This document shows, piece after piece, positions 1-10,640 of a stretch of DNA of 64,000 nt. Under the pieces are notes generated by a model. The model had not been told where the DNA came from. It saw nothing but the letters and a program-made list of their open reading frames with translations, and made no database searches. How positions within the stretch are numbered: position 1 is the stretch's first letter; every line of letters begins with the position of its first letter. The stretch lies in assembly GCF_949987535.1 (NCBI RefSeq), contig NC_080067.1, forward strand, positions 28,486,039 through 28,550,038, given 5' to 3'. Source of the stretch: Balaenoptera acutorostrata (Eukaryota; Chordata; Mammalia; Artiodactyla; Balaenopteridae). Both the position numbers and the translations under genes were made by a program.

Positions 1-1602
1 AAAGGAATCCAAATCAGAGAAGAAGTAAAGCTGTCACTGTTTGCAGATGACATGGTACTATACATAGAGACTCCTAAAGATGCTACCAGAAAACTACTAG
101 AGCTAATCAATGAATTAGGTAAAGTAGCAGGATACAAAATCAATGCACAGAAATCTCTTGCATTCCTATACACTAATGATGAAAAATCTGAAAGAGAAAT
201 TAAGGACGCACTCCCATTTACCATTGCAACAAAAAGAATAAAATACCTAGGAATAAACTTACCTTAGGAGACAAAATACCTGTATGCAGAAAACTATAAG
301 ACACTGATGAAAGAAATTAATGATGATACAAACAGATGGGAAGATAATACCATGTTCTTGGATTGGAAGAATCAACATTGTGAAAATGACCATACTACCC
401 AAAGCAATCTACAGATTCAGTGCAATCCCTATCAAACTACCAGTGGCATTTTTCACAGAACTAGAACAAAAAAATTCACAATTTGTATAGAAACACAAAA
501 GACACAGCCAAAGCAATCTACAAATTCAATGCAATCCTTATCAAACTACCAATGGCATTTTTCACAGAACTAGAACAAAAAATCTCACAATTTGTATGGA
601 AACACAAAAGACACAATAGCCAAAGCAATGTTGACAAAGAAAAACAGAGCTGGAGGAATCAGGCTCTGTGACTGCAGACTATACTACAAAGCTACAGTAA
701 TCAGGACAGTATGGTACTGGCACAAAAACAGAAATATAGATCAATGGAACAGGATAGAAAGCCCAGAGATAAACCCACACACATGTGGTCACCTTATTTT
801 TGATAAAGGAGTTAAGAATATACAACGGAGAAAAGACAGCCTCTTCAATAAGTGGTGCTGGGAAAACTGGACTGCTACATGTAAAAGAATGAAATTAGAA
901 CACTTCCTGACACCATACACAAAAATAAACTCAGAACAGATTAAAGACCTAAATGTAAGGCCAGACACTATAAAACTCTTAGAGGAAAAAATAGGAAGAA
1001 CAGTCTTTGACATAAATCACAGCAAGATCTGTTTTGATCCACCTCCTAGAGTATTTGAACTAAAAACACAAATAAACAAATGGGACCTAATGAAACTTAA
1101 AAGCTTTTGCACAGCAAAGGAAACCATAAACAAGATGAAAAGACAACCCTCAGAATGGGAGAAAATATTTGCAAATGAATCAACGGACAAAGGATTAATC
1201 TCCAAAATTTACAAGCAGCTTGTGAAGCTCAATATCAAAAAAAACAACCCAATCCAAAAATGGGCAGAAGACCTAAGTAGACATTTCTCCAAAGAAGATA
1301 TACAGATTGCCAACAAACACATGAAAGAATGCTCAACATCACTAATCATTAGAGATATGCAAATCAAAACTACAATGAGCTATCACCTCACACCAGTCAG
1401 TATGGCCATCATCAAAAAATCTACAAACAGTAAATGCTGGAGAGGGTGTGGAGAAAAGGGAACCCCGTTGCATTGTTGGTGGGAATATAAACTGATACAG
1501 CCACTATGGAGAACAGTATGGAGCTTCCTTAAAAAACTAAAAATAGAACTACCATATGACCCAGCAATCCCACAATGTTCATTGCAGCTCTATTTACATT
1601 AG
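1..1602 (+). pseudogene. LINE-1 ORF2 remnant (end of reverse transcriptase to C-terminus)
   Basis: The fragment begins just before the reverse-transcriptase active site; FADD is coded at 40-51. It continues through typical L1 ORF2 C-terminal sequence ([24 protein letters not shown]) to LPYDPAIP near the end. It is broken by a TAG at 265-267, a 109-bp tandem duplication and frameshifts. The final Cys of the C-terminal Cys/His motif is Tyr (HCWWEY where family members usually have HCWWEC). The open part 592-1602 codes for the last 336 residues. It cannot make active ORF2p. Confidence 0.93.
401..621 (+). repeat. 109-bp tandem duplication inside L1 ORF2
   Basis: Units start at 401 and 510, each opening aaagcaatcta and ending near cacaaaagacaca. 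They differ at several bases. A third aaagcaat at 622 is the native downstream copy of the same short motif, so the unit is bounded by a natural direct repeat of L1. Confidence 0.9.
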
Positions 1603-2176
1603 CCAGGACATGGAATCAACCTAAGTGTCCATCGACAGATGAATGGGTAAAGAAGATGTGGCACATATATACAATGGAATATTATTCACCAATAAAAAGA
1701 AATAAAAATGAGTTATTTGTAGTGGATGGACCTAGAGTCTGTCATACAGAGTGAAGTAAGTCAGAAAGAGAAAAACAAATACCATATGCTAACCAATATA
1801 TATGGCATTGAAAGAAAAAAAAATGGTTCTGATGAACCTAGGGGCAGGACAGGAATAAAGATGGAGACATAGAGAATGGCCTTGAGGACACAGGGAGGGG
1901 GAAGTGTAAGCTGGGAGAAGTGAGAGAGTAGCACTGACATATATACACTACCAAATGTAAAATAGATAGCTACTGAGAAGCAGCTGCATCATTTGGGGAG
2001 ATCAGCTCGGTGCTTTGTGACCACCTAGAGGGGTGGGATAGGGAGGGTGGGAGGGAGACACAAGAGGGAGGCGATATGGGGATATATGTATACATATAGC
2101 TTATTCACTTTGTTATACAGTAGAAAGTAACACAACAATGTAAAGCAATTATACTACAATAAAGATGTTAAAAAAT
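1603..2176 (+). repeat. LINE-1 3'UTR and 3' end
   Basis: This is the direct continuation of the ORF2 remnant. It contains the purine-rich 3'UTR tract (about 1885-2070), the terminal motif gcaattatactacaataaag and an AATAAA-type end with a short A-rich tail. The element is at least 2.2 kb within the window and extends left of it. Confidence 0.9.
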
Positions 2177-2200
2177 AAAGATGTGGTATATATATACCAC

Positions 2201-2263
<63 letters not shown>

Positions 2264-2706
2264 TACACATATATTGGAATATTACTCAGCCATAAAAAAG
2301 AACGAAATACTGCCATTTGCAGCATCATGGATGGACCTAGAGAATGTTATTCTTAATGAAATAAGTCAGAGAAAGACAAACACTATATGATATCATTTAT
2401 ATGTGGAATCTAGAAAAAAAAACATATCTATATACAAAACTCGTAGACATAGAAAATAAACTTATGGTTACCAAAGGGGAGATGGATGAGGGAGGGACAA
2501 ATTAGGAGTATGGGATTAACAGATAAAGACTACTATGCATAAAACAAGCAACAAGGATTTACTGTATAGCACAGGGAATTATATTCAATATCTTGTAATA
2601 ATCTATAATGGAATATAATAAAAAAAATACTGAATCACTATGTTGTACACCTGAGGCTAACACAATATTGTAAATCAACAATACCTCAATGAAAAGAAAG
2701 AAAGAA
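2177..2706 (+). repeat. Second LINE-1 3' end with TA microsatellite
   Basis: It opens aagatgtggtatatatata and continues with gaatattactcagccataa, ending near caacaatacctcaatgaaaa. This repeats the L1 3'UTR already present at 1640-2165, so it is a separate, 5'-truncated copy abutting the first. An uninterrupted (TA)n run lies at about 2210-2254. Confidence 0.85.
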
Positions 2707-3453
2707 AACTAAGAAAATAACAGTGGAATTTTATGATTTATTACCACTCTAGAAGAAAACAGTGCTTGAATATGCAAGTTGGTAGCCCATTAGTAACATA
2801 ACACAGTCATGTGAAGTATGGTAGTAAATGCCAGGGTGAAGAATTTTGTATTTTTAAAATTTATGTTAGCAATTCTAGATTCTTTGCTATTTCATATAAA
2901 TTCTGGAATCTGCCTGTCAATTTCTACCAAAAAAACCTTGTGGTGATTTTGATTGGAATTGCATTGATATTGAAATTTTTCTTTTCCTCAGAAACTACAT
3001 TTATAAAATAAAAAATAGGCCGAGGTTATAGGCTGTAGGGAGTCTAATTATTCAAAATTACACTAAGAAAATTTTAACAGTACCAGGGGCAATGGCTGCT
3101 GTGGATTTCTCATTTGTAAGTAAATTTGTTAGCTTTCTGGCATCACTGCCCTGTGGGTAAATATGTTGTGTTTCTTGAAGAGATATTTAGAAGAATTGCC
3201 AGTGACAGTGTTTGTCTTCATTTGGTCATTTCACACTACTTTTTCCTTTTCCTACTCCCCCTGCCTCCAGTTTGAAATACGTGCTTCAAATATGGAACTC
3301 AAAAGTAGGAAAAATTTTATGTGTTAGTTACATGGTTTAAAATAACCATCTTTAAGAGACATGGTTTCTGATGTAAATGAAATTACAGTAGTACAAGAGG
3401 CAAAACAGCATGGTTGGGTAGGAGGTAAATGTATGTTTCAAAAAAGAACTGTT
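2707..3453. other. Intergenic sequence without recognised feature
   Basis: AT-rich, with no gene and no repeat that I can name. Confidence 0.6.
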
Positions 3454-3770
3454 GGGCTTCCCTGGTGGCGCAGTGGTTGAGAATCTGCCTGCCAATGCAG
3501 GGGACACGGGTTTGAGCCCTGGTCTGGGAAGATCCCGCATGCCGCGGAGCAACTGGGCCCGTGAGCCACAAATTACTGAGCCTGCACGTCTGAAGCCTGT
3601 GCTCCGCAACGAGAGAGGCTGCGATAGTGAGAGGCCCGCGCAACGCGATGAAGAGAGGTCCCCACTTGCCACAACTAGAGAAAGCCCTCGCACAGAAACG
3701 AAGACCCAACACAGCAATCAATCAATCAATCAATAAATAAGAACGTGAATTTCTAAAAAAAAAACAAAAA
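3454..3770 (+). mobile_element. CHR-2 type tRNA-derived SINE
   Basis: It opens gggcttccctggtggcgcag with polymerase III A- and B-box-like motifs (ggcgcagtgg; ggtttgagccc) and ends in the CAATCAAT/A-rich tail. The flanking duplication aaaaaactgttt is near 3442-3453 and 3770-3781. Plus orientation, young type with ggttgagaatctgcctgcc. Confidence 0.93.
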
Positions 3771-3781
3771 CAAAAAACTGT

Positions 3782-5060
3782 TTCAGCCAGATAATGACAG
3801 GTTTCTTCATCCTGCTACCAGCAATCTAGACGTTTCTCTCTGTCTCTCTCCATTAGTAAGACTATTTGATCAATCCTTTCAGTTTTAGATAAAATTATTC
3901 TAAGATAGTAAAACTATCAGGTGCCATTTGAAAAGGGTTTTGAGGAAGAAAATGTACTAGCCACCCCATTAACTCATTCAGAAATTAAATTAATTTGGGA
4001 GATGATTCAACTCCATATTTTAAAACTCATTTCCCCCATTTTATATTTCAGTAGAAATAGCAAGCACATTGCTTGTTTTAACACAGAGGGTTTTTTCTTT
4101 TCTTTTTTTTTTAAGGTACAAATCTAAACTAAGCATAGGAAGGGGCAGTTCTTTTATTCTCTGTATCCTCAGCTTAAGTATGTTGTTGATATTAAATGAC
4201 ACAAGTTTGTTAAATGAAACTTTAGCCATTATCTATTTGTGTAAATATCCTGGAAATGATATCCAGTCAGATATCCTTCTAACAATTGCAATCTCTAAGT
4301 CTTATTCCATCAAACTGGATTGGAAGAAAACTTAGATCACCTACTTCAACCTTCTCATTTTATAGGAAAGAAAACTGACGTTTTAAGTAATTTGTCCAGG
4401 TTGTACAATGACTGACTTGAGATCTTGAGCTCAATTTACTATTTGTGTTGGGAAAGATAGATCCAAACACTTTGGTTTTTTGAATGAATTTCTCACTGTA
4501 GTTTCATCTTGGTCAGAGAACAGAACTTAAGATGTCCAGTCCCTATTTTCTAAGTGACTAGTTTATTAAAGACTTTAAGTTTAGGACCAAGGTCAGAAGC
4601 AGAGACCAGTGAGATGAGCAAGAGACAGAGGGAAAGGATGCACAGTGGGGTAGTAAACATAAATAAAAAGGAAAGAGTCAGTCTTAGAAAATAAACAAGC
4701 CAGGCCATGGAGGGACCAAGGGTGTAGAATGGAGAAAGTGGTTAATTTTATTTTTGTGCTACTTTATATCTTTATCAGTTTGGTTATTCAAGAATCTGGA
4801 AACAGTTGAAGACCTATACAGGATCTCAGAAAGAATCCAATTCAACTTTATCATTTTATGGATAAGGAAACTAAGGTTCCCCAATGCTGCACTGTGAAGG
4901 AGAATCCAAGTCTTTCCCCATCCAGGAGGCTCTTCATTGTATTATGTTACTATTAATACAAATTTCTTGTTCGTGAGATAAATTAATCAGCTTTATAAAG
5001 TCATACGTTAAGCTTGTAATTTTTCTTTATAGGTTTCTATACTTAAAAACTCACTGTTTA
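3782..5060. other. Intergenic sequence with faint old-repeat traces
   Basis: Short stretches at about 4330-4420 and 4830-4920 contain the pattern cattttatggataaggaaac, which resembles MIR/L2-derived sequence. Nothing coding is supported. Confidence 0.45.
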
Positions 5061-5122
5061 AAGCAGAAACTAACACACCATTGTAAAGCAATTATACTCC
5101 AATACAGATGTTAAAAAAAAAA
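5061..5122 (+). mobile_element. Ultra-short 5'-truncated LINE-1 insertion
   Basis: Only the last 60 or so bases of L1 are present (agcagaaactaacacacc to acagatgttaaaa) plus a poly(A) run. The target sequence aaaaactcactgtttaaa precedes it at about 5045 and recurs with one extra base after the tail at about 5120, so this is a genuine insertion and not a leftover. Confidence 0.9.
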
Positions 5123-5141
5123 AAACCTCACTGTTTAAATC

Positions 5142-5539
5142 TAACTTAATGTTGGTATCAGAATGCCACAGGGACAGCCTTCAAGCAAAAGATACTGTTT
5201 CAAATTTATATCTAATTAAATTTTAGCCTTTTTAAACCTAATTATTGACTCAGGGAAGAAGCAAATTACAAAAACAAAGTCAGAATTTTACATAGTAACT
5301 TTAAAATCCCTCAGAAAAACTTCTATGTATGTCCCAGAGCTGCCCCATCTGAATCCCTAATTCTGTACATCCATGTACACCCCCATAGTTTCTATGTTAA
5401 AAAGAGGCTGTTAGCGTGTGAATAATGACCCTCATGTACTTAATTCAAGATGCTTAATTATAAATGATAAAATAATATTTATATCTTGTTTTGGGCTAGG
5501 GCTAAGAGACAAACTTGTGAAACTATTAATTCTAATCAC
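5142..5539. other. Intergenic sequence without recognised feature
   Basis: Anonymous AT-rich DNA. No gene or named repeat recognised. Confidence 0.5.
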
Positions 5540-5896
5540 CTGCAGGTTGCTTCAGGTTTTCTATTTGGATAATCATATCATCTTTGCATAATAGTCTTGT
5601 TTCTTCCTTTCCAATATCATTTTTTCTTTTTCTTGACTTACTACACTGACCAGACCCTCCAGTACAATTTTTAATAGAAATGTGATTTCAAGCATTCCTG
5701 TCTTATCACTGATCTTAAAGGAAATGCTTTCAATACTTTACCATTAAATATAAGATTTGCTGCAAGTTTTCTTCTCAACTTAAGGAAGTTCCCTTCTATT
5801 CATAGTTTGCTCAGGGTTTATTTTTGTCATGAGTAAATGTTGAATTATATCAAGTGCTTCTGCATTACTAAGATCAAATTATTTTTCTTCTTTAAT

Positions 5897-6510
5897 CAAC
5901 TGTGAATAGGGCTTAACAGAACCTTTCCCCATTAAAAGATGATCTTTGCTTAACTCTAGCTTCGTTTACCTAGTAATCTGATAATACAGTATGTCAACTA
6001 TGTTGCTAGGCAAACTTGTTTCTGGTAAAAATGATCCCTGATTGGTAAATTGCTTTGGATTGGGAGGAATTCAATCCAGTATAAGCGAACTAGAAATACC
6101 CGATAGGGGAGCCAGAGCTCTGGGCTTTCCTGAGTAACTCTTATAACCAGGTGTGTCATCTATGAGGCGTCTGGGAGCTGGGCTTATGGAGTTGTTACAA
6201 GAGTTACTGGCTTCTGTGGAGATGCGACCTTTAAACTGGGGTGTCTACGTCCATCTGGCATGAATCTTGTCTCCTGGCATCTGAGACTTTATCTAGGGAG
6301 GCAAAGAAAACAGCTCATGGATAGCTGGTGTGAACTGCTGCCAGATGTCTGCAAAGACTCCCAGCGAAGAAAGTGTGACATTGTGCCGTTAAGCTCTGGT
6401 ACCGTTGCTATACAGTATCTTTCTGAGGATATTGGTACCAAGGGAGGCCTGTGATACTGTTAAGTCTGGATGTTTAGCTGCCCCTAAGACTCCCTAGTTG
6501 GCATTGCAGT
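5897..6510. other. Unclassified ~610-bp insertion inside the ancient L1
   Basis: L1 ORF2 similarity stops near 5897 (cttctttaatc) and resumes near 6511 (ctgttaacgcagtg). The intervening sequence has higher GC and no L1 similarity. Short inverted motifs lie near the edges (ttaacagaac at about 5912 and gttctgttaa near 6510). It could also be read as TG...CA-ended like an LTR, but I found no matching target duplication. A 64-codon open frame at 6260-6454 is not recognisable. Confidence 0.45.
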
Positions 6511-7599
6511 TCTGTTAACGCAGTGAAGTATGATCATTGATTTTCTAATGTTAAATTAATCAAGTATTTCTGGGATAAACCCAACTTGATTGTCACCTAT
6601 TTGGTTGGTTTGCTGGATTTTTTTGGATAATGTTTTGTTTAGGGTTTTTGCACCTATGTTCGGAAGTAAAATCAGACTAGTGGTTTTAGATCCTATTGTC
6701 TGCTAAAGTTGTGATGTTAAGATTATACTAATCTCATAAAAAGAGTTGCTGAGTGTTACTTCTTTGTTTATACTCTGGAATAGTATATGTTAGATTCTAA
6801 GTAAAACTGTCTGAAGAAAGTTTTAAAATTAGGATTGAATTTCTTTAATGGTTATAAGACTATTTAGTTCTTCTACATCCTTGTTAAATGCTTCTTGCAT
6901 TTTGTCTATTCTATTTCCAAGATTTTGGATCATCTTTACTATCATTATTCTGAATTCTTTTTCAGGTAGACTGCCTATTTCCTCTTCATTTGTTAGGTCT
7001 GGTGTGTTTTGACCCTGCTCCTTCACCTGCTGTGTGGTTTTTTTGTCTTCTCATTTTGCTTATCTTACTGTGTTTGCGGTCTCCTTTTCACAGGCTGCAG
7101 GTTCATAGTTCCCGTTGCTTTTGGTATCTGTCCCCAGTGGCTAAGTTTGGTTCAGTAGGTTGTGTAGGCTTCCTGGTGGAGGGGACTAGTGCCTGTGTTC
7201 TGGTGGATGAGGTTGGATCTTGTCTTTCTGGTGGGCACGTCCACGTCTGGTGGTGTGTTTTGGGGTGTCTGTGGCCTTATTATGATTTTAGGCAGCCTCT
7301 CTGCTAATGGATGGGGCTGTGTTCCTGTCTTGCTAGTTGTTTGGCATAGGGTGTCCAGCAGTGTAGCTTGCTGGTCGTTGAGTGAAGCTGGGTCTTGATG
7401 TTGAGATGGAGATCTCTGAGAGATTTTCACCGTTTGGTATTACGTGGAGCTGGGAGGTCTCTGTGGACCAGTGTTCTGAAGTTGGCTCTCCCACCTCAGA
7501 GGCACAGCCCTGATGCCTGGCTGGAGCACCAAGAGCCTTTCATCCACACGGCTCAGAATAAAAGGGAGAAAAAAATTGAAAGAAAGAAAGAAAGAGGAT

Positions 7600-7935
7600 A
7601 AAATAAAATAAAGCTATTATAATAAAAAATAAGAAAAAAATTATTAAGAATAAATGTATTCAGAAAAATTTTTTTTTAATTTCTAAAAATAGATTTATTA
7701 ATTTTTTATAGTATAAAATAAGAAAAAAATTATTAAGAAAAAAATTTATTAAGAAAAATAAATTTTTAATTTTTTAAAATAAAAAATATGAAAAAACTTA
7801 TTAAAAAATTTTTTTAATTTCTAAAAATAGAAAATAAGGAAAAAATTATTAAGAAAACATTTATTAGGAAAAAAATTTTTTTAAGTAAAAAAACAAAAAA
7901 AAAACAAAAAAAACAACAACAAAAAAAACACAGAC
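7600..7935 (-). repeat. AT-rich iterated tract within the L1 5'UTR
   Basis: Degenerate units beginning aaaataagaaaaaaattatt recur near 7627, 7714, 7778 and 7829 with variable spacing of about 50-90 bp. The block lies between two conserved 5'UTR parts, so it looks like an expanded internal repeat and not a separate insertion. Confidence 0.65.
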
Positions 7936-8284
7936 GGACCTAACCCTAGGACTAATGGTGAAAGCAAAGCTATACAGACAAAATCTCACCCAGAAGCATA
8001 TACATATACACTCACAAAAAAAAGGAAAAGGGGAAAAATTAATATCTCCTGCTCCCAGAGTCCCCCTCCTGAATTTGGGCTGATTCGTTGTCTATTCAGG
8101 TATTCAGCAGATGCAGGTACATCAAGTTGTTTGTGGAGCTTTAATCCGCTGCTTCTGAGGCTGCTGGGAGAGATTTCCCCTTCTCTTCCCTGTTCGCACA
8201 GCTCCTGGGGTTCAGCTTTGGATTTGGACCCGCCTCTGCGTGTAGGTCGCCTGAGGGCGTCTGTTTCTGCCCAGACAGGACGGG

Positions 8285-8588
8285 GTTAAAGGAGCAGCTG
8301 CTTCGGGGGCTCTGGCTCACTCAGGCCGGGGGGAGGGAGGGGTATAGAGGAGGCGGGGCGAGCCTGCGGCGGCCGAGGCCGGCGTGACGTTGCAGCAGCC
8401 TGAGGCGTGCCCTGCGTTCTCCCGGGGAAGTTGTCCCTGGATCCCGGGACCCTGGCAGTGGCGGGCTGCACCGGCTGCCGGGAGGGGCGGTGTGGAGAGT
8501 GACCTGTGCTCGCACACAGGCTTCTTGGTGGCGGCAGCAGCAGCCTTAGCGTCTCCTGCCCGTCTCTGGGGTCCACGCTGATCGCCGC
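8285..8588 (-). promoter_or_regulatory. CpG-rich L1 5'UTR promoter region
   Basis: The first 300 bases of the element are strongly GC- and CpG-rich in otherwise AT-rich DNA, as expected for an L1 internal promoter. Open frames on both strands here result from base composition. Activity is inferred only. Confidence 0.6.
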
Positions 8589-9347
8589 TATAAGACTATT
8601 TAGGTATTCTATTTCTATTTGAGTCCAAGTGATAAGTCCTCACCCCCTGGCCATGAATTTGTCCACTTCGTCTAAGTTTCCAAATCTTCTGACATAAATG
8701 GCTCATAATATCCTCTTAACTGCTTTTTGAGAGTGTGTAACATCTGTTGTAAGGTCCCTTTTCATGCCTAAATTATTTTCTTGTCCTTTTTCACTTTTTT
8801 TCCTTGCTTAATCTTGTCAGTTTTGTCAATTATATGAGTCATTTGAGAGAACCAATTTTTTATTTTGTTAATTTTCTCTATTTATGATTCTATTTTACTC
8901 AATTTCTGCTTGTATGCTTATTTCCTCCAATTTTTAGAAGTGTATTCTGTTGTTCTTTTACTAACCTTCATAATTTGTATCAGTCACAAAATATTTTTCA
9001 GTCTTTCTTTTAGAATATTAACATTTAAGGTTATAAATTGCATTCCACACATTTTAAAATTCAGTGTTTCTATTATTGTTCAGTTTTTAATATTTTCTAT
9101 TTTCCATGACAGTTTCCTTTTGATCACGAGTTACTTAAAAGTACATTTCTCAATTTCCAACATCAGGGTTTTTTTTTCTTATTTTTTTAACTATTGTGTA
9201 CTTTGTGTTATTAATTTCTAATTATTCATTGTTGCTGGAGAAGGATGTATGTGCGACACTAGTTCTTTAAATGGGATTTGTTTCATGGTGCAGTAAGTGG
9301 TCAAGTTTTGAAGTTGTTCCATACTGAGATTAAAAATGAGCTTTTGG

Positions 9348-9474
9348 GGAATTCCCTGGTGGTCCAGTGGTTAGGACTCCATGCTCTCATTGACAAGGGC
9401 CCAGGTTTGATCCCTGGTCGGGGAACTAAGATCCCACAAGCTGGGTAGCATGGCCAAAAAAAAAAAAAAAAAAA
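9348..9474 (+). mobile_element. CHR-1 type SINE
   Basis: It opens ggaattccctggtggtccag, has B-box-like ggtttgatccc, ends tagcatggcc and a poly(A). The flanking duplication aaaaatgagcttttgg is at 9332-9347 and 9475-9490. It sits inside the ancient L1. Confidence 0.95.
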
Positions 9475-9550
9475 AAAAATGAGCTTTTGGTTCTGTTTTA
9501 TGTCCATCAGGTAAATCTAGTTAACTGTGTGGTTCAAATCTATATCTTTT

Positions 9551-9729
9551 CAGCTCGGTGCTTTGTGACCACCTAGAATGGTGGGATAGGGAGGGTGGGA
9601 GGGAGAGAGACGCAAGAGGGAAGAAATATGGGGATATATGTATATGTATAACTGATTCACTTTGTTATAAAGCAGAAACTAACACACCACTGTAAAGCAA
9701 TTATACTCCAATAAAGATGTTATTAAAAA
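9551..9729 (+). mobile_element. 5'-truncated LINE-1 3' end
   Basis: About 180 bases of L1 3'UTR (from cagctcggtgctttgtgacc to ccaataaagatgttattaaa). Perfect 15-bp duplication aaatctatatctttt at 9536-9550 and about 9731-9745. Confidence 0.95.
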
Positions 9730-10640
9730 AAATCTATATCTTTTTTTTGTTTCTTTTAAATCTGCCAATTACTGTGAGAAGTGTGTTAAAATCTCCCACT
9801 ATGATGGTAAACTTGTCAATTTCCATTTATACTATGCCAGACTTATATGTTTTGAAGCCTATATTATATTGAAGGATAAAAAAATATATTTTAGTTATAT
9901 ATCTTTGCATGTTATTAACTGCATGCAAATTTTAGAATTGTTATATCTCCTTGTAACCCTTTTCATCTTGAGAAATACCTTAAAGTCTATTTTTTTCCCT
10001 AATATGAATAAAGCCACTTCAGTCTTGTTTTGGTTAATATTTGCCTGGTATATTTATGTTTTTCTATCCTTTTCTTTTCAACTTCTTTGTGTCCTTATGC
10101 TTTAGGTGTCTCTTTCAAATAGCATATTGTTGTATTTTGTTTTTCTAATCCAGTCTGATAAACTTTGGCTTTTAATTTTTTAGTCTAGTTATATAAATTG
10201 GAATTATTGATACATTTTCATTTCTACCAGCATATGTTATTCTATTTTCCCTTATTTCACTTTCTTTAATTTCTTACCTTTTTTTCCTCTGCTATTTTAA
10301 AATAAATTTTCAAACTCAGTGTTCTTTTATGGTTACCCTAGATATTTTAATGTAAATCCTTAAGTTATCAAATTAATCAATATTTTTATCCTTCTCTTTT
10401 TCAATATAAAGGGCTTAGAACACTTAGGTCAAGTCTTTTTTTTTAATGTTTGTTTTCCACATGAACTTACTATTTTTGCAAATTTGTTTGCATGCATATA
10501 AATATGTCCATGCATTTAAGCAAAAGAATTTTCTGGTTAATATTAGTTAGCTCATATTAGAGCTTCCTGATTAGTAGCTGTTTTATTATAGGGCTTTTCT
10601 TTAGAGAAGATTTTGTCATTGGTTTATTACATTTAGTAGT

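Larger units (their letters stand above)
6868..8588 (-). mobile_element. LINE-1 with complete-looking 5'UTR, ending inside ORF1, with 15-bp TSD
   Basis: In minus orientation the element starts at 8588 (gcggcgatcagcgtgg), runs through a GC-rich promoter region, an AT-rich internal tract and the same 5'UTR/ORF1 junction seen in the L1 at 61320-61900, and stops in ORF1 after the codons for FNKDVEEL. It has no ORF2, 3'UTR or poly(A). The ORF1 start is shifted by a 1-nt insertion. Perfect duplications tataagactatttag lie at 6853-6867 and 8589-8603, proving insertion into the older L1. Confidence 0.9.
5540..10640 (-). repeat. Ancient LINE-1 (L1M-like), antisense, heavily interrupted
   Basis: Plus-strand sequence reads as the complement of L1 ORF2 in several blocks (about 5540-5896, 6511-6867, 8604-9335, 9746-10160), including the complement of the region before the reverse transcriptase near 8604-8700. 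10160-10640 probably continues into its 5' part. It is interrupted by an unclassified 0.6-kb insertion, a younger L1, a CHR-1 SINE and an L1 3' end. Decay is too high for reading frames. Outer ends are approximate. Confidence 0.7.

Noticed and set aside
401..621. CRISPR-like or satellite array
   Set aside because: Only two units exist, both plain L1 ORF2 sequence; no spacer structure.
3454..3540. tRNA gene candidate at SINE heads
   Set aside because: A- and B-box-like motifs are present, but the heads are part of ~300-bp SINEs with A-rich tails and TSDs and do not form a tRNA on their own.
8285..8588. CpG island of a host gene
   Set aside because: It lies within the TSD-bounded L1 and is that element's 5'UTR.
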